Source of the DNA: JASHPR01 sp963833885
GTDB taxonomy: Bacteria > Actinomycetota > Actinomycetes > Streptosporangiales > Streptosporangiaceae
Direction: 5' to 3'
Assembly: GCA_963833885.1 (NCBI GenBank)
Contig: CAWHZU010000002.1
Location: forward strand, 1-64,000
Length of the DNA: 64,000 bases
Below the pieces are notes generated by a model. The model was not told where the DNA came from. It saw nothing but the letters and a program-made list of their open reading frames with translations, and made no database searches. Below, piece by piece: positions 42,353 to 50,338 of this stretch (its first letter is position 1; each line of letters begins with the position of its first letter). Position numbers and translations under genes: made by a program.

Positions 42353-43554
42353 TCACCAGCGGAATCCGGCCACCATCACGTGACCGTGTGCGGCCGCGGC
42401 GGGATTGAAGTACGACAGGGCCAACTGGGCCCGCGTGCTGAGCTCCGGGTGCCCAATGATCGCGCGGCAGAAGTTGGCGTAACCGGCCGCCGCCCGGCAC
42501 GGCACGCGCCCGGACGTGACCCGCTTCCAGGGGCCAGCGGGCAACGCCGACCCGTACACGGCGAAGGCGCCGTCGATGTTGGTCTGCTCCACGAGGACGT
42601 AGCCGCGGCCGACCGCGGCGAAGCTGGCCACGCTCACCCCGGACGGGCTCGGCCCGGCGATGACCCCGGCCGCCGCCGCAGCATCCGGGGTCCAGGTGCC
42701 CGCCGGGCCGTCGGCCAGCCACTGGTAGCTGAGCGGGTTGCTCCACGCTGCCGGGCTGGCCGGCACCCGCGCCTCGACGATCGTCCCGGTGCACCGGCCG
42801 GCTTTCCGGCCGGTGCACGTGGGCCCGTACAGGTACAGGTAGCGGCCGGAGAAGACCGGCGAGCCGAGCGGCGAGCCGGCGAACACCGTCACGTCGTCGC
42901 TGAGCGCGCCGGTTGCCGGGTCGTACTCGGCCAATCCGAAGCCCTCGCGCACGAAGCCCCCGGTCCCGCCCAGCACGCAGTAGTTGTTGAACGTGATCAG
43001 CAGGTCGGGCGCTGACGGAACCCCGGTGACACCGCTGACCCACGACGCGGCGTAGCTGCCATCGAGCCCGCACGGCGACCCGCCCGGCATGACCAGGCCC
43101 GCCGGCTGCGCGAGGAACGGCGCGGGCGCGGCGCCTGCGCGTGTGGCGGGCCTGCCGGGTCGGCGGGCGTGGCCACCTCGCTGAGCTCGCCGGGAGCGCG
43201 GCCCGCCGATCCCGGCGAGCTCACGGCAGCGGTCGAGCCCTCGATGAACCGCTGCAGGCTCCAGCTTGACCGGCCGTCCCGGTCCGTTTTCCTGGCGTAG
43301 ACCGGCGTATCGCAGAACAGCCACAGGCTGCGGGCCGGGTCGCTGGGCAGCGGCGAGCTGTAGCCGCAGTCGCCGGCCAGGCTGACCTGCCCGGAACGCT
43401 CGAGGCTGGACAGCACCGGCGCGGGCCGCAGCGCGCCCGGCGTCTTCGGCACGGCCACCAGCAGCACGACGAAGATCGCCAGAACGATGCCCGGGCCCAG
43501 ACGGCGGAGCATCCGTGCTCGGTACGGCGCCGTCACAGATCGAATTTTATCCAT
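42353..43554 (-). pseudogene. secreted beta-propeller-like protein (DUF4185-like), one frameshift
   Basis: From ATG 43554 a signal/anchor helix (LGPGIVLAIFVVLLVAVP) leads into a domain beginning VSLAGDCGYSSPLPSDPARSL; near 43135-43150 reading shifts by one base, after which a coherent C-terminal part follows (YAASWVSGVTGVPSAPDLLI, NNYCVLGGTGGFVREGFGLA, PVFSGRYLYLYGP, SYFNPAAAAHGHVMVAGFRW). The repeated strand pattern and closing motif recall the DUF4185 family of secreted five-bladed propeller-like proteins. Without the shift it would be a protein of about 400 residues. Family call tentative. Confidence 0.6.
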
Positions 43555-43596
43555 TTCGCCGCGATTGCGGTCCAGTGTCCCGCGGGAAGGGTCCGA

Positions 43597-43655
43597 CCGC
43601 TCCTCGCCCGACGGGTGCCACGGACCGGGGCCGCTCCTCGCCCGACGGGTGTCAC
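43597..43655 (+). repeat. direct repeat upstream of ECF41 operon
   Basis: CCGCTCCTCGCCCGACGGGT plus G(C/T)CAC occurs at 43597-43621 and 43631-43655 (one mismatch in 25, period 34). The second copy ends in the -35-like TGTCACA of the predicted promoter; the first ends in TGCCACG, which would not match. Confidence 0.75.
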
Positions 43656-43676
43656 AGGCCGACACCCCTCCTCGTC
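43650..43676 (+). promoter_or_regulatory. predicted ECF41 sigma-factor promoter
   Basis: TGTCACA (43650-43656), 16-base spacer, CGTC (43673-43676). This is the -35/-10 pattern known for ECF41 sigma factors. It lies 63 bases before the epimerase start and drives the epimerase-sigma factor unit, implying autoregulation by the sigma factor encoded downstream. Confidence 0.7.
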
Positions 43677-43738
43677 TGAGAGGGCGAACCCGCGGGGACC
43701 CCCTCGCGCCCCCAACCGCGCAGGAGAAAAGAGACGTG

Positions 43739-44354
43739 ATGCGAGTCTTCGTGGCCGGAGCGGCGGCTCATCGCCCAGAGCTACACCGGCTGGCCAAACG
43801 CCCGCTCGGGCGGCCCGGTGAAGGACGCGGAGGATCCGCTGGACCCGTCGCCGCCCGCCGCGCAGCGCGAGTCGCTGGCAGCGATCCGCCACCTGGAGCG
43901 GGTGGTGCCTACGGCCGCGCCGCTGCAGGGGATCGTGCTCAGGTACGGCTCGTTCTGCGGTCCCGGCGCCTCGGATGAGTTCGTCGAAATGATCAGGAAG
44001 CGGCGGGTGCCGGTGATCGGCGACGGCGCCGGCATCTGGTCGTTCCTGCACATCCACGACGCGGCGGCGGTGACCATCGCCGCGCTCGACCGCGGTGAGC
44101 CTGGCGTCTACAACGTCGTCGACGACGAGCCAGCTAGCGTGGCTGAATGGCTGCCGTTCCTGGCCCAGACCGTCGGCGCGAAGCCGCCGCTGCGCGTCCC
44201 GACGTGGCTCGGCCGCCTCGCAGCAGGCGAGGCGGGCGTGTCGATGATGACCCAGATCCGCGGCTCGTCGAACGCGGAGGCGAAGCGGCAGCTCGGCTGG
44301 GAGCCGGCGTGGCCGAGCTGGCGGCAGGGGTTCCGCGGCGGGCTAAGAGCGTAA
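43739..44354 (+). pseudogene. NAD-dependent epimerase with internal deletion
   Basis: AGGAG precedes ATG 43739; the first codons read MRVFVAGA, the start of an NAD(P)-binding epimerase, but at codon 8-9 the text jumps out of frame to RRLIAQSYTGWPNARSGGP, normally found about 110 residues further on. The glycine-rich loop (GATGxIG) and most of the Rossmann fold are therefore lost. From 43818 the frame is intact to the end (LQGIVLRYGSFCGPGASDEF, GDGAGIWSFLHIHDAAAV, GVYNVVDDEPASVAEWLPFL). A 178-residue product from 43818 could be made but could not bind NAD. Epimerases of this kind are standard partners of ECF41 sigma factors. Confidence 0.8.
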
Positions 44355-44367
44355 CCGGGAGGGGGCA

Positions 44368-45285
44368 GTGACCACAGCCGACGTGTACCAGCAGCTACGG
44401 CCGCTGATGTTCGCGATCGCCTACCGGATGATCGGCAGCGTCAGCGAAGCGGAGGACATCGCGCAGGAAGCGTTCCTGCGTTACCACCGCGCGTCGTCGG
44501 CAGCGGGAATCGAGTCACCGAAGGCGTTCCTGTCCGCGGTGACCACCCGGCTGTGCATCGACTACCTGCGCTCGGCGCGCGCCCGCCGCGAGGCGTACAT
44601 CGGCGAATGGCTGCCCGAGCCCCTGCTGACCGGCGGCCCGGCAGGCCCGCCAGGCCCGGCGGAGCTTGCCGAGCAGGCCGACTCGCTGTCCATGGCGTTC
44701 CTGCTGCTGCTGGAGCGGCTGTCGCCGGTGGAGCGGGCCGTGTTCCTGCTGCACGACGTGCTCGGCTACGGCTACGACGAGGTCGCGGCAATCGTCGGCA
44801 AGAGCGCGGACAACTGCCGTCAGCTCGCACTGCGGGCCAGGCGGCACGTGGCCGAAAGCAAGCCGCGCTTCGAGACCTCCCGGGTCAAGCGCGAGGAACT
44901 AGCTTCCCGGTTCTTTGCCGCCGTCGGCGGCGGCGACATCGACGGCCTGGTCAGCCTGCTTGCCGAAGACGCCGTGGTGTACGGGGACAGCGGCGGCGCC
45001 AGGCCGTCGTGGCCTCGCCCGATCGCCGGGCGCGATCACGTGGGCCGGCTCCTGGCTGGCCTGATCGAGCAGATCCGTCAAGTCGGCATCGTGATCCGGC
45101 CGGCCGAGATCAACGGCCAGCCCGGAGCGATGTTTCTTGACCCGGCCGGCCGCCTGGTCAACGTGTTCGTGCTGGACATCGCCGACCGGCGGATACAGAC
45201 GATCCGCTCCGTCATCAACCCGGACAAGCTGCGTCACCTCGGGCCGCTCGCCAATCTGGACGACCTGCGCCGCCAGCTCGGGTGA
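44368..45285 (+). CDS. ECF41-family RNA polymerase sigma factor with SnoaL-like tail
   Basis: 305 residues from GTG 44368. Sigma2 (LRPLMFAIAYRMIGSVSEAE, DIAQEAFLRYHRA), sigma4 (LSPVERAVFLLHDVLGYGYD, EVAAIVGKSADNCRQLALRA), and a C-terminal NTF2/SnoaL-like domain (residues ~170-300) that replaces an anti-sigma factor. ECF41 hallmarks are WLPEPL in the linker and NPDKL (SVINPDKLRHLG) near the end; the family DGGGR motif is altered to DSGGA. Located 13 bases after the epimerase remnant and behind an ECF41-type promoter, so probably autoregulated. M. tuberculosis SigJ belongs to the same group. Confidence 0.92.
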   Translation: MTTADVYQQLRPLMFAIAYRMIGSVSEAEDIAQEAFLRYHRASSAAGIESPKAFLSAVTTRLCIDYLRSARARREAYIGEWLPEPLLTGGPAGPPGPAELAEQADSLSMAFLLLLERLSPVERAVFLLHDVLGYGYDEVAAIVGKSADNCRQLALRARRHVAESKPRFETSRVKREELASRFFAAVGGGDIDGLVSLLAEDAVVYGDSGGARPSWPRPIAGRDHVGRLLAGLIEQIRQVGIVIRPAEINGQPGAMFLDPAGRLVNVFVLDIADRRIQTIRSVINPDKLRHLGPLANLDDLRRQLG

Positions 45286-45469
45286 TGTGACCTACCAGAC
45301 ATTTTCTCCGGGCATGCGGGCAAGGCCTTTTGTGTTGCTAGCGAATGGCTTTCAAGAAATCAATCAGGAAAGCCCGACGAGCCGCCCAGGGCATTTGCGG
45401 AATGCCCGCCCGACCCGCCGTCGGATTATGTCGGCGTCACGGTGCGGTGACGTCAAGGAGGTGCTTGTC

Positions 45470-45865
45470 ATGAAGCTCAGCCCACGGTTCGTTCTGGACA
45501 ACCTGTTCGTCGTCGCCGGTGCTTTCCTGGCCGTCGCGGCGATGGTGTTCACGGCGCATGTGGCGGGTTGGGTCGGGTTCGGGGTCTTCACCGGGCTGAC
45601 CGTGCTCGCCCTGGCCGGCGCGATCCTGGCGCGGACGGCCGGGCAGCGGCTTGGCCACGCCGTCCTGGGGATCGTCGGGCTGTGGTCGCTGATCGCGGCC
45701 CTGGCTTTCTCCGGAACGCTGCTGACCTGGCTGGTGTTCGCCGACGCGATCGCGCTCGGCGTGATCGCCCTCGGGGACCTGACCGCTCACGAGGTCACCA
45801 CCGAGAACGTGGTTCACCGCCTGGTGGTCACCCCGGAAAACGCGGCGGACCGGATCGCCGCCTGA
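45470..45865 (+). CDS. small four-TM membrane protein
   Basis: 131 residues from ATG 45470; AAGGAG lies 9 bases upstream, which favours this over the in-frame GTG at 45461. Four TM helices (LFVVAGAFLAVAAMVF, WVGFGVFTGLTVLALAG, HAVLGIVGLWSLIAALAF, LLTWLVFADAIALGVIALG) and a cytoplasmic-like tail. The W-G spacing recalls SPW-repeat proteins but no proper motif is seen. Followed by a clear intrinsic terminator. Confidence 0.75.
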   Translation: MKLSPRFVLDNLFVVAGAFLAVAAMVFTAHVAGWVGFGVFTGLTVLALAGAILARTAGQRLGHAVLGIVGLWSLIAALAFSGTLLTWLVFADAIALGVIALGDLTAHEVTTENVVHRLVVTPENAADRIAA

Positions 45866-45875
45866 CGCAGTCTTG

Positions 45876-45916
45876 AGAATGGGCCGGCCCAGGGGAGCCT
45901 GCCCATTCTTATTATT
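45876..45916 (+). terminator. rho-independent terminator
   Basis: AGAATGGGC (45876-45884) pairs perfectly with GCCCATTCT (45901-45909), followed by TATTATT. It ends transcription of the small membrane-protein gene; the far arm abuts the stop codon of the convergent DUF35 gene. Confidence 0.8.
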
Positions 45917-46319
45917 GCGGCTCGAATATCGGGACGCTGAGGTCGGCGTGGTCTTCCCAGGTAACGATGACGCGCTGGTCCACTTGCAGCGATTCCGGGT
46001 CGGCGGCTATCTCGGCCAGCATGCGGAAACCCTCGTCCAGGTCGATGAGGCCGACCAGGTAGGGAATGCGGGCGCGGAAGAAAGGGTGGCCGTGCTGCCG
46101 GATCACGGTGAACGTGTACACGGTCCCGGCGCCGGCCGAGTCCCGCCACTCTAGGTCGCCGCTGGTGCAGCAGGTGCAGTGGCGGCGGGGGTGGAAGACC
46201 ACCTGGCCGCACGCCCGGCAGACCTGGTAGGTCAGCCGGTGCTCGGCGGTCGCCGCCCAGAACGGTGCCGTGTCCGGCTCGGGGAACAATGGCAGCGGGC
46301 GCTCGGGCTGCTCTGGCAT
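45912..46319 (-). CDS. DUF35 OB-fold / zinc-ribbon acyl-CoA-associated protein
   Basis: 135 residues. Rubredoxin-like zinc ribbon with C-x2-C (VCRACGQVVFHP) and C-x2-C (HCTCCTSG, Cys pair at HCTCC), followed by an OB fold (TVYTFTVIRQHGHPFF, IPYLVGLIDLDEGFRMLAEI, VDQRVIVTWED). DUF35 proteins bind acyl-CoA and pair with cysteine-less SCP-x thiolases such as the retro-aldolase Ltp2. Third gene of the MaoC-thiolase-DUF35 unit, 6 bases after the thiolase. Confidence 0.88.
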   Translation of the reverse strand: MPEQPERPLPLFPEPDTAPFWAATAEHRLTYQVCRACGQVVFHPRRHCTCCTSGDLEWRDSAGAGTVYTFTVIRQHGHPFFRARIPYLVGLIDLDEGFRMLAEIAADPESLQVDQRVIVTWEDHADLSVPIFEPQ

Positions 46320-46325
46320 CGCTGC

Positions 46326-47510
46326 TTACTCCGTTCCGAGGACGATCGTGGCGGCCGCGTGCCTGGTGCCGAGCATCCCGCCGTTGCCGTGCGCGACGGC
46401 CAGCCGCGCGCCGGGCATCTGAGACGTTGACTCGCCGCGCAACTGGCGGGTGGCCTCGATGAGCAGGAAGATCCCGCGCATGCCCGGGTGGTTGGACGAC
46501 AGGCCCCCGCCGTCGGTGTTGAGGGCGGGCGCGCCGGGCTGGTCGAACCCCAGCCGGCCGCCCGCGACGAACGCCCCGCCCTCACCCTTCTTCGCGAAGC
46601 CAAGATCCTCGAGGATGGCCAGCACGGTGATCGTGAACGAGTCGTAGATCATCGCGATGTCGATCTCCTCGGGACGGATGCCCGCCTGGCCGAACGCCTC
46701 GGGCCCGGACCGGGCTGCCGCCGTGGTGGTGAGGTCAGCGCCGCTGGCCGGGTAGCCGACGGCCTCGCCGGTGCCGAGAATCCAGGCAGGCCGGGTGCGC
46801 AGGCCGGCCGCGACGGCCCGGGACACGATTACGACTGCGCCGCCCCCGTCCGAGACGATGCAGCACTCGAGCAGGTGCAGCGGGTCGGCGATCAGCCGCG
46901 AGCCGAGTACATCGTCGACGGTGATCTCACGAACGTTCCTGATGCCGATGTCGGCGAGGCCGGCGACCGCCTGCGGGTTGCGCATGGCGTGCCTGCGGGT
47001 GGTGACCGAGATCTCGGCAAGCTGCTCGGGAGTGGTTCCGTACTGCACCATGTGGCGCCGGGCGACCATCGCGTAGTTGCCGATCAGGGTCAGCCCGTAC
47101 GGCCGTTCCATGTTCGCGGCGGGCTGCGCCTCGGAGCCGAAGCGGGCGCCGGTGCCGATCGCGCGGGACTCGCTGTGCGCCGCGGAGCCGTAGGTGAGCA
47201 GGGCGACGTTCGCCTTGCCCGCCGCGATGTCCCTGGCCGCGTGCGCGGCCTGGAACTCGTACGAGCTCCCGCCGACCGCCGTGGTGTCCACGACCCTCGG
47301 GGTGATGCCGAAGTACTCGGCGATCGTGAGGCCCTGCATCCGGCCGGCCTCGCTGGCGTCGTAGATGGCGTCCACGTCCGCCCAGGTGAGTCCCGCGTCC
47401 TCCAGCGCTCGCGCCGCGCACTCGGCCTTGATCTGCAGCGGGCTCAGGCCCCCGGCGACGCGCTTTTCGAACTCGTGGATGCCGGCGATCGCCGCGGCCG
47501 GTTCTGCCAT
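46326..47510 (-). CDS. SCP-x/Ltp2-type thiolase-fold enzyme without catalytic cysteines
   Basis: 394 residues from ATG 47510, overlapping the MaoC stop (TGATG). Thiolase fold, but the nucleophile segment (usually NxxCxSG) reads VGGSSYEF, and the C-terminal CxGGG segment reads AHGNGGMLG, so both catalytic Cys are absent; the NHPG histidine is kept. Conserved YDSFTITVLAILEDLGF is shared with steroid side-chain lyases (Ltp2 type), which cleave beta-hydroxyacyl-CoA by retro-aldol chemistry in complex with a DUF35 protein. With its neighbours, a retro-aldolase acting on a branched 3-hydroxyacyl-CoA is likely; true thiolysis is not. Confidence 0.85.
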   Translation of the reverse strand: MAEPAAAIAGIHEFEKRVAGGLSPLQIKAECAARALEDAGLTWADVDAIYDASEAGRMQGLTIAEYFGITPRVVDTTAVGGSSYEFQAAHAARDIAAGKANVALLTYGSAAHSESRAIGTGARFGSEAQPAANMERPYGLTLIGNYAMVARRHMVQYGTTPEQLAEISVTTRRHAMRNPQAVAGLADIGIRNVREITVDDVLGSRLIADPLHLLECCIVSDGGGAVVIVSRAVAAGLRTRPAWILGTGEAVGYPASGADLTTTAAARSGPEAFGQAGIRPEEIDIAMIYDSFTITVLAILEDLGFAKKGEGGAFVAGGRLGFDQPGAPALNTDGGGLSSNHPGMRGIFLLIEATRQLRGESTSQMPGARLAVAHGNGGMLGTRHAAATIVLGTE

Positions 47511-48382
47511 CACGCCTCGTCTCCTGGCGGCAGGAACTCGATCCGGCCGCGGTCGATGACCACGGCCCCGTCCTCGGCCGCCGTCTGGAACCGGGCGGTG
47601 TTGCCCCCATCCTCAGGCAGCCAGACGGACACTACCAGCGTGTCGCCGGGCAGCACCGGCCGCGTGAACCGCCCGGACATCGACCGGAACCTCGCCGGGT
47701 CCGAACCGCACAGCGTGTGCAGCAGGGCCCGCCCCGTCACCCCGTAGGTGCACAGGCCGTGCAGGATCGGCCGGGTGAACCCGCCCCTGGCCGCGAACGC
47801 CGGGTCCGCGTGCAGCGGGTTCCGGTCACCGGACAGGCGGTACAGCAGCGCCTGCTCCGGCCTGGTCGGCTGGAGCACCCGGTGGTCGGGCTCACCGGTC
47901 GGCCGCCGCCAGCCGTTGCTCGGCCCGCGGTCGCCGCCGAAACCGCCCTCGCCCCTGATGAAAACGCCGCTTCGCGACGTCACCAGCTTGGCGCCGGTCG
48001 CCGCGTCGGTGGCCACGCTCTCGCTGGCCACGAGGGCGCCAGAGATCTTGTCGTAGATGCCGGTCACCGTGGAGACGATGTTTGCTGTGCCCGCGACCGG
48101 CAGCGGCTGGTGCAGCTCAACCGCCTGCTCGGCGTGCACCAGCATCGCCCGGTCGAAGCTGCCGAGCTTGCGGGCAGACTGCGGCTGCGCCACCAGGATC
48201 CCGAAGGTCGGCAGTACCTGCTGCTGGACGCCTTCGCTGTTCTCGGTGGTGAACTCCAGTTCCTGGAGCGGGTCCCCGAGGCCGGCCCCAACCCCGACCG
48301 CGTACAGCAGCGCGTCGGTCGACGTCCACGAGCGTTGCTGGGACTCGGTTGGCATGCCAACGAGGCTGTGGTCGAGAGCCAT
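47510..48382 (-). CDS. MaoC-type double-hotdog enoyl-CoA hydratase
   Basis: 290 residues with two hotdog halves. The hydratase-2 motif lies in the second half: YRLSGDRNPLHADPAFA followed by FTRPILHGLCTYG, supplying the catalytic Asp/His pair. It hydrates 2-enoyl-CoA to (R)-3-hydroxyacyl-CoA. First gene of the leftward MaoC-thiolase-DUF35 operon; a palindrome of the local TetR type lies 45-63 bases upstream. Confidence 0.9.
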   Translation of the reverse strand: MALDHSLVGMPTESQQRSWTSTDALLYAVGVGAGLGDPLQELEFTTENSEGVQQQVLPTFGILVAQPQSARKLGSFDRAMLVHAEQAVELHQPLPVAGTANIVSTVTGIYDKISGALVASESVATDAATGAKLVTSRSGVFIRGEGGFGGDRGPSNGWRRPTGEPDHRVLQPTRPEQALLYRLSGDRNPLHADPAFAARGGFTRPILHGLCTYGVTGRALLHTLCGSDPARFRSMSGRFTRPVLPGDTLVVSVWLPEDGGNTARFQTAAEDGAVVIDRGRIEFLPPGDEA

Positions 48383-48426
48383 CCTGACCTCCGTGTCGCG
48401 GGACCCGGGCGGCGCTTTCCGCCGGT

Positions 48427-48445
48427 ACTAGAATTTCGTTCCAAA
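48427..48445. promoter_or_regulatory. predicted TetR operator, site 1
   Basis: ACTAGAA-TTTCG-TTCCAAA. It shares TAGAA-N5-TTCCA with sites at 54958 and 55823. It is placed between the divergent MaoC operon and SDR gene, so it could control both. Confidence 0.6.
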
Positions 48446-48542
48446 AATAGTGTTCGGAGGTAGCTGGGCCGTGTCAACCTGACCTAGGAGGTAGCTGCCG
48501 GGAGGCGGCGACCGTGCCGACCGGCCCGAGGGAGTGATCGAC

Positions 48543-49340
48543 GTGGGAGTCCTGGACGGGAAGATCGCCATCGTGACGGGCGCGAGCCGCGGCATCGGTG
48601 CGGCCATCGCCGAGCGGTTCGGCGCCGAGGGCGCCGCAGTGGCCGTGGCCGCCAGGACCACGGAGCCCGGCCAGTCGCGGTTCCACGGCACGATCGAGAG
48701 CACGGCCGCGGCGATCCGCGAGGCCGGGGGAACCGCGGTCGCGATATCCGCCGACCTGTCCAAGCCTGAGGACTCCCATCGCCTGGTCGACGAGACAAAC
48801 GAGAAGCTTGGTCCGGTAGACATCCTGGTCAACAACGCCGCGGTGACCTATTTCACGCCGGTCGCCGATTTCAGCCCGCGCCGCTTCGCGCTGATGTTCG
48901 CCGTGCAGGTCGAGGCGCCGTTCGAGCTCGCCAAGCTGGTGCTGCCCGGGATGCGGGAACGCGGCCGCGGCTGGATCCTGAACATCTCCTCGATCGCCGC
49001 CCGCCCCCCGTCGCTGCCACCCGGAAGGTTCGCGACCGGATCGACCGTCTACGGCATGTGCAAGGCGGCGATTGAGCGGTTCTCGACCGGCCTGGCGGCC
49101 GAACTGTACGAAGACGACATCGCGGTCAACGCGCTGTCGCCCACCCTGGTGGTGCCCACCCCGGGAACGATCTTCCACCACCTGACCACCGAGGACGACC
49201 CGAACGCCGAGCCGCCAGCGGTGATGGCCGAGGCGGCGCTGATGCTCTGCCACGCCGATCCGAAGACCCTGACCGGCCGGGTTACCTACTCGCAGGAACT
49301 GCTGACCGAGCTCGGCGTCGCAATACCGGCATCCAGGTAG
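48543..49340 (+). CDS. short-chain dehydrogenase/reductase
   Basis: 265 residues from GTG 48543 (GAGGGAG 8 bases upstream; an earlier GTG at 48534 has no room for one). NAD(P)-binding TGASRGIGAAIAE, NNAA in ILVNNAAVTYF, Ser in NISSIAARPP and the active-site YGMCK pair. It probably oxidises a hydroxyacyl-CoA or hydroxysteroid in the catabolic cluster, which is inferred from context. Confidence 0.9.
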   Translation: MGVLDGKIAIVTGASRGIGAAIAERFGAEGAAVAVAARTTEPGQSRFHGTIESTAAAIREAGGTAVAISADLSKPEDSHRLVDETNEKLGPVDILVNNAAVTYFTPVADFSPRRFALMFAVQVEAPFELAKLVLPGMRERGRGWILNISSIAARPPSLPPGRFATGSTVYGMCKAAIERFSTGLAAELYEDDIAVNALSPTLVVPTPGTIFHHLTTEDDPNAEPPAVMAEAALMLCHADPKTLTGRVTYSQELLTELGVAIPASR

Positions 49341-49422
49341 TAGCCGCACGAATCGCCACAGAGGGCACCTGGCGGCGGCTCATCGGGTAGAGCAGCCGCT
49401 CCAGCGGGGATAACGACCGGCA

Positions 49423-50325
49423 ATGTTCCCGGTAATCGCGGTCGGCGGCGCGCTGGGCGCCTCGGCGACGGATGGCATCACGGCGGTCCTTGACGAGCGC
49501 AGCACCAAGCAGGTGGCGGTGCACCGCAGCGCGGTGTCGGTGGGGCTCATCTTCGCGCTGCTGCGCCGGCCGCTATGGCTGCTGGCGATCGCCCTGAACA
49601 TCGTCGGCGTCGTCTTCCAGATCGTCGCGCTGCGCTTTGGCCCGCTGGCGCTCGTCCAGCCGATTATGGTCTGCGACCTGATCTTCGCCGTGTACTTCGG
49701 TGCCCTGTTCCGGCACCACAAGCCGGACCGGGTGATGCTGATCGGGGTGGCGTGCTGCGCCGGCGGGCTCGGCTGGTTCCTCGCGGTCGCCCGGCCGCAC
49801 GGCGGGACCTCGACGATCTCGGTGGCCGAGGCGATTCCGCTGGGCATCGCGGTGGCCGCGCTGCTGGCGGCGTGCCTCACGGTGGCCAGGGTGGGGCACC
49901 GCATGGTCCGGCCACTCATGCTCGGGCTAGCCTGCGGGGTCTGCTACGGCGTCACGGCGTTCCTGTTCAAGCTGCTGACAGCCGGCGGCCACGGCGGCTT
50001 CGTCGGCCTGCTGGAGCGATGGCCGCTGTGGGCGGTGATCGTTATCGGCCCGCTCGGCTTCCTGCTCAACCAGAGCGCCTACCAGGCGGGCGTGATGGTG
50101 TCGCCGGTGCTCTCGGTCATCACGGCTGCCGACCCGCTGGTCTCGATCACGCTCGCGCACGTCGTGCTGCACGAGCAGCTGTCCAGCGGGCCGGTGAACA
50201 TCACGATGGAGGTGCTCGCGTTCGCCGTGATGATCGTGGGGATCGTCACGCTCGCGCACCGGGCGCCGGTGGTCGCCCCGAAACAGGGGGCGACCATGCC
50301 GGCCCCGGTGCAGGCCGAGCGGTAG
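49423..50325 (+). CDS. DMT-superfamily (EamA/NIPA-like) transporter
   Basis: 300 residues, nine to ten TM helices. The pattern ALNIVGVVFQIVALRFGPLA followed by LVQPIMVCDLIFAVYFGAL and the second-half counterpart LLNQSAYQAGVMVSPVLSVI is typical of the DMT family, in particular the branch annotated as DMT family transporter near NIPA-like proteins. The transported substrate is not known. Confidence 0.85.
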   Translation: MFPVIAVGGALGASATDGITAVLDERSTKQVAVHRSAVSVGLIFALLRRPLWLLAIALNIVGVVFQIVALRFGPLALVQPIMVCDLIFAVYFGALFRHHKPDRVMLIGVACCAGGLGWFLAVARPHGGTSTISVAEAIPLGIAVAALLAACLTVARVGHRMVRPLMLGLACGVCYGVTAFLFKLLTAGGHGGFVGLLERWPLWAVIVIGPLGFLLNQSAYQAGVMVSPVLSVITAADPLVSITLAHVVLHEQLSSGPVNITMEVLAFAVMIVGIVTLAHRAPVVAPKQGATMPAPVQAER

Positions 50326-50338
50326 CCGTCAGCCGCCG

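Noticed and set aside
43597..43655. Direct repeat as a CRISPR unit
   Set aside because: Only two copies with a 9-base gap and no cas genes; better explained as promoter duplication.
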